A stretch of 64,000 nt of DNA from Fasciola hepatica (Eukaryota; Platyhelminthes; Trematoda; Plagiorchiida; Fasciolidae), in the NCBI GenBank assembly GCA_948099385.1, contig CANUEZ040000031.1:4023001-4087000 (forward strand), written 5' to 3'. Below the pieces are notes generated by a model. That model worked only from the letters and a program-made list of their open reading frames with translations. It was not told the DNA's origin and did not search any database. This document shows, piece after piece, positions 50,090 to 62,226 of this stretch. The position numbers and the translations under genes were made by a program. Position 1 is the stretch's first letter. Each line of letters begins with the position of its first letter.

Positions 50090-50262
50090 AGTGAAAATAT
50101 CCAATAAAGCTATACTATTCGAAATACTCGAACTGAGAGGTAGTAATGAAATCGCTCCAACCCAGAACCAAACAACTTAAAACAGGGTGAAGTCCGGTGC
50201 TTCAGAACCGTATGCTAATTTCACCACAAAATCGATTCGTATATGTTGCCTCGAAAGAAGTA
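50090..50262 (+). repeat. R1 dispersed repeat, copy E
   Basis: Plus-strand R1 copy with CTATACTATTCGAAATACTC, GAAATCGCTCCAACCCAGAA and a diverged tail (TCCGGTGCTTCAGAACCGTA). Confidence 0.6.
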
Positions 50263-50347
50263 ATTGGTAGATCACAAGCTGATCAACCGCAACGGACTTT
50301 AGTTGAACCTGTTCATTGTGATTCCAGTTGGCCGGAGCTTCTCAGTT

Positions 50348-51937
<1,590 letters not shown>

Positions 51938-53905
51938 GTACAGCGTCAAACAGTAGGGCAAGCCCAATTACCACTGCCTTCCTCACCAACTTGCACGTTG
52001 AACTGGAAAGTATGAATATACAGGATGGACATGAAGTGGGCCTACGCGAAAGGGAAAAGGATAGAACGCCCTAATAGCCAGCAAAGGGAATACACAGTCC
52101 AACTGTGCAAACACACATCGATCAATCGTTCTGTTTTAACAGGAAGCGACAACACGATCGCCGCTGTCCACGGTTTGCCCCCATATCCTTTAGTGTCTTT
52201 TGGACCCCAACCACGAAGACGTAAAACACCTACTTTTCTAAGTTCGCTGCACATTTTCCGATTCCCCGCTGTCACGTCATCTGTTGACCTCCATGTGGTT
52301 TCTTCCACTCCTGAGGAGGAACGGAGAATAGGACACTGTTTGATAGACGGGTGTTTGCCATACGCGACACATGCCCCAACCAACGAAGTCCACTTAGCTG
52401 AATACGCTGTGGCAGAACGTTCTCCGAAGTAGCACCCAATACTTGCTTGCTGATAGCAGCATAGCTCACTCGGTCATTCCACCCAATCCTAGCGATACTA
52501 CGTAAACATCGGTGGTCGAAAACCTCAAGACGACGGATATCTTCAGCACGCAGACTCCAAGTCTCGCAACCATACAACAAAACTGAACGCACTGTGGCAC
52601 AGTACATACGACCTTTCAACTTCAGTGAAATATCAGGTCGGCGTACGTCGCTCAAACCTTGGATATCCGCGTACTCACTTCTACTACTGTACTGCCATTC
52701 GTCGCCAAGCTGCTTCCGAGGTAACTCAAGTGGTCAACAATTATCAGCAGCTCCCCGTCGAGCACCAAGCTTGGAATCTTTGACTTCCAGTCTTGTAACA
52801 TCATCTTACACTTTGAAGGTGCAAAGCGCATGCCGGATGAAGCTACAGCTCTTACGAGTCTATCTAGTACACGTTGTGCATGTTCCGTGCATTCGAACAA
52901 GCAGACAACGTCGTCCGCGTAATCTAGGTCACAGCTTTTTCCCATTTCTTAGTTCAACTCCTACATCTCGAAGATTTTGCAATGCACTCTCCATTATTTC
53001 GTCCATGACGAAGTTGAACAGGAATGGAGACATAGGACATCCTTGTCCAACACCAGTGATTCTTTAGAACAGACTGGATAGTTCATCGTAAACCCTTACG
53101 CTGCCAGAAGTATGAGAATACAATGGTCTCAGTAGGTTCACGAACTTCTGGAGCATACCATTTCGTCGAAGACCACTAAAAAGCGCTGTTCGATCAACTG
53201 AATCGAAGGCACCTTTCAAGTCAAGGAGAACCATTAATATCGGTCGGCGGTGCATGTGACGCGTCTCATGTAGTCGACGAAGAGTAAAAATCTGGTCGAT
53301 GCATCCTCGACCTGGGCGGAATCCAGCCTGTTGTTCGCGGATGTTCCTCTCGCAAGCGGGTTTAAGACGGTGCAGCAAAATCGAAGCTAATAACTTCCTG
53401 ACTAACAGAATTAAGCTAATCTCACGATGGTTACTACAGTCTATGCGTATTCCCTTCTTGAAGATGGGGACAATCAATGACTCGCCCCATATTAACGGAA
53501 TACGCTCCTCGTTACAAATGTCACGGAGCAAAGTGGCAAGTGTTTTTTTCAAAATATTTCCACCCAGTTTGAAAAGAACTAGGGGAAGTTCGTCGGGATC
53601 TACCGCTTTCCCTCGCTTTAGTAATCGAATAGATGATTCCACTTCCACTTCCGATGGGGATTCAAATGATGCTCCCCAAGTAGTCGCAGTTATTGACGCA
53701 GGAGTAATTACACTAGGGCGCGGCTAGCTAAATTGCCCCTTGAAGTATTCGACCCAACGGTCTAGTCTTTGCTCTTTGCCATGGATGGGTTCTCCATTTC
53801 TACCGCGTTTCTATAGCTTCTCAGTTTGCGGATGCAAAGATGCACGAAGCCGCGTCCCTTGAAATGCATAGTAATTCGCAACAGATGCAGGGATATAGAC
53901 CCACT
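51938..53905 (-). pseudogene. RTE-like non-LTR retrotransposon, 5'-truncated, YADD retained
   Basis: Blocks read on the minus strand: GRNGEPIHGKEQRLDRWVEY (53.8 kb), RLLKRGKAVDPDELPLVLFK, SNHREISLILLVRKLLASIL, EQQAGFRPGRGCIDQIFTLR, MVLLDLKGAFDSVDRTALF (motif A), VGQGCPMSPFLFNF (motif B, 53.0 kb), and CDLDYADDVVCLFE (motif C with both catalytic Asp). KCKMMLQDW, SVLLYGCETWSLRAEDIRRL, RWLGHVSRMANTRLS and LRGWGPKDT of the C-terminus follow. It is the best-preserved non-LTR RT in the window, yet has a stop near 53.8 kb and frameshifts at about 52945, 52650 and 52290. No endonuclease is present, as expected after 5' truncation. The roughly 110-base 3' UTR runs straight into the TGA triplet array. 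Confidence 0.85.
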
Positions 53906-54471
53906 TTCCTGATAATGTTCATCTCACTGGGAACCGATGGAAAAGGCTAGTTTGTTGATCCAAGCCAGAACAGTTGCTGTCCTTTTCTGAAGCAGTGGTT
54001 CACACATCATTGGATATCCACTTACGCTAATCACACCCGACTGGCTGTTCCGCGATAGATCAGCTGGAAGAGCATTTGCCGGATAAGTGGCAAGTTGTTG
54101 GTTGTATTCCAACTCTCTGCTTTGAACTTTTGGGTATGAAAAATGCAAGTGAATTTTCCATTATCTAAGATCCTGGCTCCCCGCGCCAATAATATATTCT
54201 ACGTCAATTGGATAGGTGATGATGTTTCCATTGATGTTCAGTAGGACTGGAGTGCTGAAACTATATGGCCAAATGTTCTGTGGTGGTTAAGACTACGTGC
54301 TTTCAAAATCCACCACAGTCTGTGATGACGCAAATTCTGACCTCTAAAAGTGGATTGAACCCACGGACCAAAATGAATGGTATTCAAGCAAATGGTGATC
54401 GATCAATCGATTTGCTTATTTGGCATTGAGAAACCTTCGAGGTTTAGTCTGATTTCGTCAGTGGTAGTCGG
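53906..54471. other. Anonymous sequence upstream of a candidate gene
   Basis: No motif was recognised. A pyrimidine-rich CTGATTTCGTCAG just before 54465 could be a splice acceptor for a 5' UTR exon. Confidence 0.35.
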
Positions 54472-54897
54472 ATGGCTTCTTCTGAAACTCATTCAGTTCC
54501 AGGTTCAGATAGAGAAACGACCGTGCCAACCACTGGAGGTGAAAAGGCCAAAGATGATTCTAATTCCTCAGTTGGAGCAACCGATACTCCAGCATTAGTT
54601 TCAGATAAATCAATCGCCGGTGTCAACCAGATCAATGAGGATAAAGAAGCTCCTGTTCAAGTTATTCAGATTCAAAATCAGTTAGATGAAAAAGTTCTTG
54701 TGAATTTGGTCAATGCTCTATTTGATGCCCAAACCCGTGGGCAGGCAATTTTGGATTTATGCAAACATATGAATCGGATTTCATATATTGGATCAATGAT
54801 CTACTTACGTCCCACTGTATTGGCTGCAATGCTCCTGGAAATCGTACGACACTATCCGACCAATTCTGGGCACTCACTCGACCCAAGTGTGAATGAG
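54472..54897 (+). CDS. Candidate first coding exon, Rcd1/CNOT9-like protein
   Basis: 142 codons run from an ATG with an upstream in-frame stop (54442-54444, TAG) to a GAG/GTGAGT splice donor at 54897/54898, phase 0. Residues 1-65 are polar and Ser/Asp/Glu-rich. From LDEKVLVNLVNALFDAQTRG through LLEIVRHYP the pattern follows the N-terminal helices of Rcd1/CNOT9 (family 'REKI..WINEL..PETRE.AL.EL' and 'LLQEIVNIYP') with the same spacing but low identity. CNOT9 is the armadillo-repeat subunit of the cytoplasmic CCR4-NOT deadenylase. The remaining armadillo exons were not found before 58 kb, so this is a diverged paralogue, a partial copy, or a gene with distant exons. Family assignment is by recalled pattern only. 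Confidence 0.5.
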
Positions 54898-56696
54898 GTG
54901 AGTCAGTTGGTCATTCGCCGGGTGGAATCTTTTCATAATTAGATCGGCTGTTTTCTTCTGTTGAATGTCACTCTGAGTTATGCTAGATGAAGGACTGTTA
55001 GTCACTGGATCTACCCAGGGTGGCATTGATAATAATACAATGTCGAGAAAGATTGCCTTTCATAAGTCCGTTTCGTAGCTCATACAGATATGTAAGTACG
55101 ATCTTGAAGGTTTTAAGTATTTGCATTGGTTGTAGCTCATATTGTTGGCTGCCATGATGTTCTGATCGCTGAGTTTTGCGTTTAGATTGCAAACGTTTCA
55201 TCACCAGTCGAGGTGACATCATCGATGCTTCTGACTCCACTGAATATGTCACCTCGACTGGCGATGAAACGTTTGCGATCTAAACGCAAAGCTCAACGAC
55301 CAGAATATCATGGCCACTTACGTACGGTGCTTATGAATTTTGACCAATTACATTTGCGAAGCTACTAATGTGATTGGTTTGAAGGGCTGTCATATATTGG
55401 AGGCTAAAAGGAATGCGGATACGTTGTTTCCTTGGAATGGACAACGTCATTTTGGTTCAGATTCGACCATTCCCGGCGAAGTCACCAAGTCACATTGCGT
55501 ACTGTGTGCGGTTCGACTCTGACCATAGGCCAAAACAGTAGGAATGACTAGAAAAATCGATGAATTTGAAAGTAGAAAGACTATCGCTCACCGTCCGCAG
55601 TGAACCGCTTTCGATTAATTCTGAAGGATTTTGTAGATCACTTTGACAGCCCTTCGTTGGTCCAAGTGATACGCATGAAATCCGTGAGGTGCGTGACAAA
55701 CACACCGGAGGTACTCTTCGTCTCAGCGCCCAAACAGGCCGGCTTGTGCTTGTTGAGTCTTTGAGGAAGCTGCCTTGTCGTTCATGAGCTAACAAAATGT
55801 ACCTAATCATCAACTGGGTTTGAAGAAACAATTCATCTGTCAGGTTCATGGAAAGCATTGAACATCACGTGCGCAGGAAGGTTGCAGGAAACATGCCGGT
55901 GAGGGTCTTTTCCAGACATCAAGCCAGAGGCTCACAAGCTGAAGGCTTACAGCATATATGCAATACCTTCCTTTTTGCTGTGAAATACGGAGGTGTCTTG
56001 GGCTTCTCTAATATTTTATTCCGAACAAGCCATGCTGTGTAACGGGCTTCTACAAGCCTAGTTCTACTTTCTGGAAGATTTTTCCCTCCAGGAAAAGTTT
56101 TCTAGCTCGAGCTACAAGAGCTCGAACTAAGTTTCATTTACGCTCGGAAGGAACAAGACTAAAGATGCGGATCTACTGATCCATCTCGATATGGCTAGTG
56201 GGTTTGAATTCAATCATTTTCATATGTTCTAGTGTCAAAAACAGTTTTTTCGGTAGAAAATATAATCAGCGCATCAATTATTCGATGCACTGCGCACTCC
56301 GTTCGGTCCTGATATACTCAAACAACTTCAGGTTCGACCAGGTTCGTATCGGTTTGTTCGAAAACCGGAAGATCGAGAGTGCACGATACGGACGCAATGA
56401 AGAGCAGATGAACTGTAAATTAAATATAGTAAGTGAATGAACTTCATGAGCAATTCGACCCAAATTTCTAACCATTCAAAGTCAATTCGCACAATTCTCA
56501 AAGGGGAATTCTATGGTGTGATCTTGTTTCCAAGATCGTCAATTCTGCTCTTTGAAACACTGCTGACTTCTTTGAGTACTAATGCATTCCAAGAAAGTCG
56601 AGTCAAGGATATGTGCAATACATAGCAATGTGAGTATGCTGAACATCTAATCCAGTAACCTACCTCTGCTGTGCTCATTTAACCTTCTTGTCGCAG
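54898..56696 (+). other. Putative intronic/intergenic sequence with unresolved exon candidates
   Basis: Contains the palindrome at 55152-55313. Other donor-like sites exist: CCG/GTGAGG after 55899, ATA/GTAAGT at 56428, AAT/GTGAGT near 56633. I could not join any of the open stretches before them to the flanking exons in frame. A minus frame of 122 codons (55490-55858) is unrecognised. Confidence 0.35.
55152..55313. repeat. Near-perfect palindrome, 67-bp arms
   Basis: Arms 55152-55218 and 55247-55313 are reverse complements with six mismatches, all transitions by my reading, around a 28-base loop. The core of each arm contains CACCTCGACTGG and AAACGTTTGC (right arm). A looser copy of one arm lies at 29048-29095, so the arms come from a dispersed repeat. 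It is likely a hairpin MITE or two inverted repeat tails. Confidence 0.9.
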
Positions 56697-56791
56697 CTCA
56701 CAGATATCACGAGAATAACGGTAGTCAGAAGCTGACATTATCTGAGCAGTTACATACAGCTACCATGCTAATGCTTATCGCACGTTTGACA
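56697..56791 (+). CDS. Candidate internal exon, unrecognised protein
   Basis: A strong acceptor (TTAACCTTCTTGTCGCAG) precedes 56697 and a consensus donor (ACA/GTAAGT) follows 56791. Only one of three frames is open: it starts with two bases of a split codon and gives HRYHENNGSQKLTLSEQLH then TATMLMLIARLT, ending in phase 0. I do not recognise the peptide, which looks like one amphipathic helix. Possibly part of the same gene as the exon at 54472, on the same strand, but this is unproven. Confidence 0.45.
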
Positions 56792-56851
56792 GTAAGTTAT
56801 GGAAGACTTTCGAGCTCGGCTTATGAAAGCGTCTTATTTCCGGTCTCACAG

Positions 56852-57218
56852 CGAAAATCCAGCGAAATCCCCTCCATCGAACGAACAGAGAACGCTCGAT
56901 TCGATGGACAGATGCGAAAGTGTTTTCTATATATCATGGTACCGAAACAGTACTGATAGGAGAAATACACGAAATGCAAACGAACGCTACGGCGAAGCAG
57001 AAAGTGAACCCCGGGCGCGTTTACTCGGCGACAAACCGAAAGTAAATGTGATTCAAAAACGAGGTCGACGGAAACCTCGAAAAAATCAGTTAAGTACGCA
57101 ATCAAACAAAACGATGACGTCGAAACCAAGCGTCAACAAAGACCATAGAAGAAATAAATCCAAAATGGTGTCCAGAAAGTGGTCATTTTCTCAGCACGAT
57201 CGAGGTCATCACAAAATA
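56852..57218 (+). CDS. Candidate exon, basic low-complexity protein
   Basis: The acceptor (TTATTTCCGGTCTCACAG) precedes 56852 and the donor ATA/GTAAGT lies at 57218/57219. One frame is open for the whole exon (122 codons). It is rich in Arg, Lys, Asn and Ser, with a cluster QKRGRRKPRKN that could be a nuclear-localisation or RNA-binding patch, and RNKSKMVSRKWSFSQHDRGH near the end. Continuing the frame of the exon at 56697 instead hits a stop at 56954-56956, so the two exons either use different frames or form an alternative terminus. A stop-containing paralogue lies at 48990-49460 and supports this frame. Function unknown. Confidence 0.5.
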
Positions 57219-58985
57219 GTAAGTAGCCCTGAGAACAAATTTTCTCGGACGCACACAATCGTTTTCGCGGATATTGCCGTTCCTCGGGTGGGAGCACGCC
57301 GTACCCCTCCGTTCAATCATCCTCATCTATGTACTCACAGTAGGGGTTTCGTTCACAACAATCTCATTTGTGGATCAGAATTGAGATAAGATGTTTCTCG
57401 TTGTACAGACGCACAGATGTCACACTGATATCAAAAAGTCAGAAGATAATTGTTATAGTTCTGTTTCGGATAAGCCTACATCGAGTCCCGAACACACCAT
57501 GTTCAACTTATTTCGCACGTCTCACTCCGAGGAGGTTTGAACCCATTTTCCCCGTAATCGCTGGATCAGTTAACCCTTCTTGGCTCAGTGAAGTTCAAAG
57601 AAGATCAAATTCCCGACACCCCACGTGCATGCCACAGTGTTAAGTGGAATGAATCGTCCCAAATCCGGGTCGCGGAACTGCTGATCCAAGGAACATTCCG
57701 TCCCCGTGAGTACATTACTTCGTTTCACTTAGATGCTGTAGACATTTTTTGAAAGATCACGCGAAACGTGTCATTCTGTATGGAGGATTAATTCACTGCA
57801 CTGGTTTCTAGAATGTGAATCATCAGTGGTGAGACAATGACTGCTGCGTCAGTGGTTCGGAGGTAGTGTTGAGTAAAAGTAAATCGTAAGTAGAAAAAAA
57901 GTAGAAACAAACCAAACAGATGTGCATATATTCATGCATGTATGTATGTGTGTAAGCATACATGTGTGTACGTATTTAGGTCTGCGTATGTTTGAACAAA
58001 CCTAGTGCCGGCGGCAAACAGGGGTCAACGTGTGCCTTGTTCAAGTCTGGTCGTGAACTGCTTGGACTATAACTGAATAGACCGGAGCTGGATGTTCGCG
58101 GTTAGCCACGTTCTAGTAGATTGGCGGAATCAAACGAGGGACGAATGTGCCCACACCAGTGAGATATACTGGTCCTCTGAGAACAACCGCTGAGAGCGAA
58201 TAGTTTTTTCAAATCAGGTACATGGTTTTGTTTCATCGTGATCTGTAAACTCTTATTCTTCCACTGTTGTACCTAAGTCACACAGGAAGAGTGATTCTGA
58301 AGGATATAATATTGATCCGAAATTCCAGATATTCTCACTCAGCATGTCTAGTTCATCACAGGTAACCGTTGCGATACTGCTGATTATGATTGTTTACAGG
58401 TAATATGTACGAAATGATTGATTCAGGGGAGTGCTATTTACAGGGTGACTTTGTAAATAAAAAGCGACTGTCGTACTGTGAAATTGAACCAGGGGAAAAC
58501 TACTCAGGAAGCGGGACTATGGGAACAGTGACTTATATAAATTTGTTAATTAGCACGGTTCGTTTAGGACAAAATGGTAGAGGAGCCTAAGATGCGTTAG
58601 TATTCCACAGCAAAAAGAAGGGAAACGTGACGCTAATTTCCCTAAAATGGCCGATATACAAAGTCACCTTTAGTGGTGTTTTTAGGCTTGTGATACCTAG
58701 CCACTCAGCGCTAAGGGTGCTCAACGGCTTTCGTGTGTTCAGTAAACGATTTCACCAATGTATTGGTTGCTCGTGGTGGGAACATATATTGAGCAATGAC
58801 TAGGTTCGTCGTCATGTGTTGGACGCGAATAGCCTACTCTTGGTCAAAAAATCATTCTGTGCCGCCACCAATGATATTACATGTTTTGCGTATGCCTGTC
58901 CGTCGTCTAACTTTTCTTGCTCTACTCACACCTGTTAGACAAGGTCTGATTACTGACTGCAGATGGCCGCGAATTGTGTTCATTG
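57219..58985. other. Anonymous sequence
   Basis: Contains a TATG/TGTG-rich stretch at 57930-57990. No 5' LTR or primer-binding site for the downstream Gypsy element could be found here, and no other exon with both splice sites. Confidence 0.4.
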
Positions 58986-58989
58986 TTGA

Positions 58990-59577
58990 AGAACTTGGCA
59001 CATCCTGATGCACCCGCAAAACTGCCACTCGAGAAAATGAAGGAACTTCTGCTAAACCATGTTATGTCAGTCTATTTCCAGGCTACCAAAACCGCGAAAT
59101 ACAATGCACTGATGCGAGGACAGAACTTGTCTTGTCACGAGTTCATTCTCTAACCGAATCAACAGACTGCTTGCTGCAGTTATGGCGATCGTTTGGAGGA
59201 AATGCATTGTGGTCGGCTAATTGTCGTAATGGACAACATCATTCTACTGTAGCCCTTTCTGGAGCAGAACCGCTTGAACTTTGCAAAGGCTGGCAGAATC
59301 CGTGAGCATTTTGGTGACGTGTATTCAGCCATCACGCCCGAGACCACGGTTCTGTTTCAAAAAAGCGTCCAAGCCAATGCACCCGGGCCGTAACCACCAA
59401 GAGCACGTCAACCAGTCAAACCATCCCGATGCCGCAGTGTCTCGCAAATCTGTGAACAGATGCATGTCATGCTAAAATTTCCATATATATTCGATTTGTC
59501 GATTCCGTTTAGCCGTATGCCACGCATGTGGTAGAACTGGTCAGCTATGAGAGGCATGCCGTGGGTCCTAGTGCAAC
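58990..59577 (+). pseudogene. Gypsy copy 1 gag and zinc knuckle
   Basis: YGDRLEEMHCGRLIVVMDNI (59.2 kb) matches the conserved gag block 'YGDQLE..LRDRLV.GI', also seen in copy 2. Just downstream, RCMSC-stop and CRFRLAVCHACGRTGQL form two Cys-rich knuckles of the 'C.SCG..H....CRFR.A.CHACG..GHI' type. The Gag protein would form the particle and bind the element RNA. Stops and at least two frameshifts are present. Confidence 0.7.
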
Positions 59578-59803
59578 ATGATGGAGGTGACAGGAACGAA
59601 CAAAACCGAAGATACCAAACCTATCTACGCGATGAAGGCTGCCGGTCAGAACCATCATTTCCTGTACAAAACGGTGTCATTTCAGTGCGGATTTCAACGT
59701 GAGTTCGTTGTGGATACGGGAAGTTGTGAGTTCATCATTTCTGAAGTGTTGAAGTTGATTTGTCTTCGGGTAACCATAATGCCTATTGAGGTACGAATCT
59801 AGG
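59578..59803 (+). pseudogene. Gypsy copy 1 aspartic protease
   Basis: A 74-codon open frame contains FVVDTGSCEFIIS, the retropepsin active-site triad Asp-Thr-Gly followed by Ser-Cys, then a hydrophobic stretch. The frame stops before the end of a normal (about 100-residue) protease domain. In the intact element this enzyme would cleave the Gag-Pol polyprotein. Confidence 0.7.
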
Positions 59804-59918
59804 TAACCGGTCACTATCTCACAGTGTTGGGTGAAACGACTTTAATGGTACAATCCAAGCACCAAACGCATGTACAGTCCGCTTCCTGATTTCAGTTGAT
59901 AGTCCGTCTATTCTGCAA

Positions 59919-60610
59919 TTGAATGCATTGCGAGCTATGAAACGCTCACTTTCATTTCACACAGCGTCAGTCATTTGGGTTGATCCTGTGGTTCTTCAAC
60001 AACTGGTGATACAATGCTCCGTAAATCTTGACGGAATGGTCATGAAGCCGGTAAAGTTGGAAGCCGAGGGTGATCCGACCTTCATAAAATGGTCAAAGAG
60101 GTGTTCTGAAAGCACTGAAGCAAATGGAGCAGAATGGTGTGATTATTCAGATGAGTTGGTATTCTTGGGATACTCCAATAGTTGCAGCAATGAAATGAGA
60201 TAGAAAAAAGCCGCGTATTTGTGGGGACTAAATACTTACTTTGAATCCACGATTACGAAGAAGCGCGGCTACCACTATGAAACCGAAAGATTTCATGAGG
60301 TACACAGTCGGCAGCATCTAATTTCTGAAGATTGATCTAGCTGGTATTTGCCTTCAAACTCCATTGCTCCCAGAATCTAGACCATTTACCGCCACCAACA
60401 TCCACTGGGGCACTTTCGAGTACAATTTTCTATGCTTCAGATTGTACGTTTCACCCGGCATTATCCAGGTGGCCATTGACAAGGTGACTGAAGCTTTGAC
60501 CCGAGTGAGGGCCTATCAGGTTGATACACTAGTCTTCAGAGCACCAAAGGAGGCATATGATCACTACTTGAAGCAGACCCCGGAGAAATTCGTGGCCAAG
60601 AATTAACTCA
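59919..60610 (+). pseudogene. Gypsy copy 1 reverse transcriptase
   Basis: KPVKLEAEGDPTFIKWSKR begins the RT (family 'LKLEGEPVFLK.R'). ESRPFTATNIHWGTFEYNF (60.37 kb) equals 'ESRPLTTINTPWGLFQYNF'. VRAYQVDTLVF (60.51 kb) is the catalytic block, where 'YQDD' has become YQVD, removing one of the two metal-binding Asp. QTPEKFVAKN follows. Frame changes occur at about 60190 and 60607. RT copies element RNA into DNA; this copy cannot. Confidence 0.8.
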
Positions 60611-61260
60611 TCAGGACTTCGAAATGCTAGTTCGGTGTCCGGGCACTGAACCTCCTTGGTTTCTTACTGAACGCCAGAGGGTACCGCCGAACAGTGATCG
60701 CTTGAAACCCATAACCGAAATGGAGTCGCCGAAGAATCCAGCACAACTGAGATCAACCCCTGATTGTTTTCTATACTTTGTCCGGTCAACCGATGTGTGG
60801 CAAAGGATTGACCAAGGAGAGAAAGTCTTACGGAATATCGTCAACAATATCGTTGGACGTCCAACGTAAGCTCCATTCGTATCATGCAAACAAGCAGTGC
60901 CAATCATGGATGCATCTGAGGTTGGGATTGGTGCAGTGATTGAACAAGATGAATACCCGATCATCTACATTGCTCGACTTTTGAATGTCGCTGAGAGAGG
61001 ATACTCACGAGTTCTCAGAGAAGCGTTGGCTGTGTTCTAGGTGGTACTGTCTTCATAAGTATATGTCTGGTTTAAAGTTCACAATTGTCATGGACCACCA
61101 AACACTACAATTTCCCTTCCACACAAATAAGTCCATAGCTGTAATGATGCAACAATGAACTATTGCCCTTGCTGCGTATAATTACACCATCCTACGTCGG
61201 TCTGGTAAAACTATCCCGCATGCTGATTTTATGTCAAGACACTCGCAATTCACCACAGCT
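60611..61260 (+). pseudogene. Gypsy copy 1 RT connection and RNase H
   Basis: SDRLKPITEMESPKNPAQLR (60.70 kb) is the RT thumb/connection block. PIMDASEVGIGAVIEQDEYP then RLLNVAERGYSRVLREALA (60.90-61.03 kb) is the RNase H domain with its first catalytic Asp. FTIVMDHQTLQF (second region) and AYNYTILRRSGKTIPHADF end it. Stops are present at about 60868 and 61040. RNase H would remove the RNA strand during reverse transcription. Confidence 0.8.
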
Positions 61261-62100
61261 GAGCAGGGCAATTTTATGTTACCGGCCATTCCTGTGTCGA
61301 GAGAGAAGTCACGAAAATACGCTAAGCGAAACTACGCGTCAGTGAATTCTGGTATCAAGAAAGGTTGGGAACCGGAAATGAAACGAAAATTTCAGCCAGT
61401 TTTCTTGAGTCCAGAGGAATTGTGCGTGCAACCTGATGGAGTACTGTGTCGTGGCGACCGGTTGGTCGTACCTCCTCCCCTGAGTGAAACAGTTTTGGAG
61501 GATTTCCGGATACCATGCTCTCGTACTGATCGATCCATATTCGAAATGGCCTGAGATATTTTTACATCATCGCCAACAACGTCGTTTGTAATCCAAGCTC
61601 TGAATAAGTGCTTGAGCCGTGAAGGCATCCCACAAGAGCTCACCTCCGACAGTGGTTCCCAATTCTATGCATCTGAGATAAAATGCTGGTTGGATAATAT
61701 TAGCTGTGGACATCTTCGAAAAGCACCTGGTCATCCGTGTTCTAGTGGTGCTGCGGAAAATTCGGTACGTACTGTAAACAGTGCTCTTACCTCAGCCAAT
61801 CCGAAAACACTGCCAGAATTGAAGACATTTCTAGATATTTTTCTTTTACAATATTGGTACAGTCAACGACGAAGGAAACTCCAGCCACGCTTTTCAAGCC
61901 GATGAGTCTCAGGTGGTCACTGAGGTACGTAGACTCCAGTGATTTAACATACTTACGAGGTAACGATCTCCGACCAGCCAATAGGCTCATTACAACAGAA
62001 GGTGGTTAATCTATGGTCGAGCTCACGGACCTTAAAGACGCAACCATAAACTGGTGCCACTGTTGCCAAATTCAGAGAAGCACCTAAATGCACAGCAGAA
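61261..62100 (+). pseudogene. Gypsy copy 1 integrase with N-terminal deletion
   Basis: VVPPPLSETVLEDF (61.47 kb) is followed almost at once by VLIDPYSKWPE (61.53 kb). In the family about 80-100 residues lie between these blocks, carrying the HHCC zinc finger and the first catalytic Asp, so both are missing. The rest is well preserved: TSDSGSQFYASEIKCWLD (second Asp), then APGHPCSSGAAENSVRTV (Glu of the DDE triad). Out of frame come SLRYVDSSDLTYLRGNDLR and the C-terminal tail to about 62.1 kb. The intact enzyme inserts the element DNA into the genome. Confidence 0.8.
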
Positions 62101-62216
62101 ATCGTTCCCGCGGATACTGATCGTTCTGCTCCATTCGAGGAAAAGCAACTACAGCCTACCGCACCAGTTCGAAGGACTCTGCATCAAGCAAGCAAAGTCG
62201 ATGATGAACTCCTGAC

Positions 62217-62225
62217 GGAGGAAGG
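62217..62225 (+). promoter_or_regulatory. Polypurine tract of Gypsy copy 1
   Basis: GGAGGAAGG lies two bases before the LTR start TGTGG, the expected place for the plus-strand DNA priming site. Confidence 0.7.
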
Positions 62226-62226
62226 T

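Noticed and set aside
56198..56428. 77-codon open stretch ending in ATA/GTAAGT as the exon before 56697
   Set aside because: The required phase for joining to the 56697 exon places a stop just before the donor.
57219..58985. 5' LTR of Gypsy copy 1
   Set aside because: None of the LTR blocks (ACCAACCAAATCTGACAG, GGATACGAGCT) could be found in this stretch.
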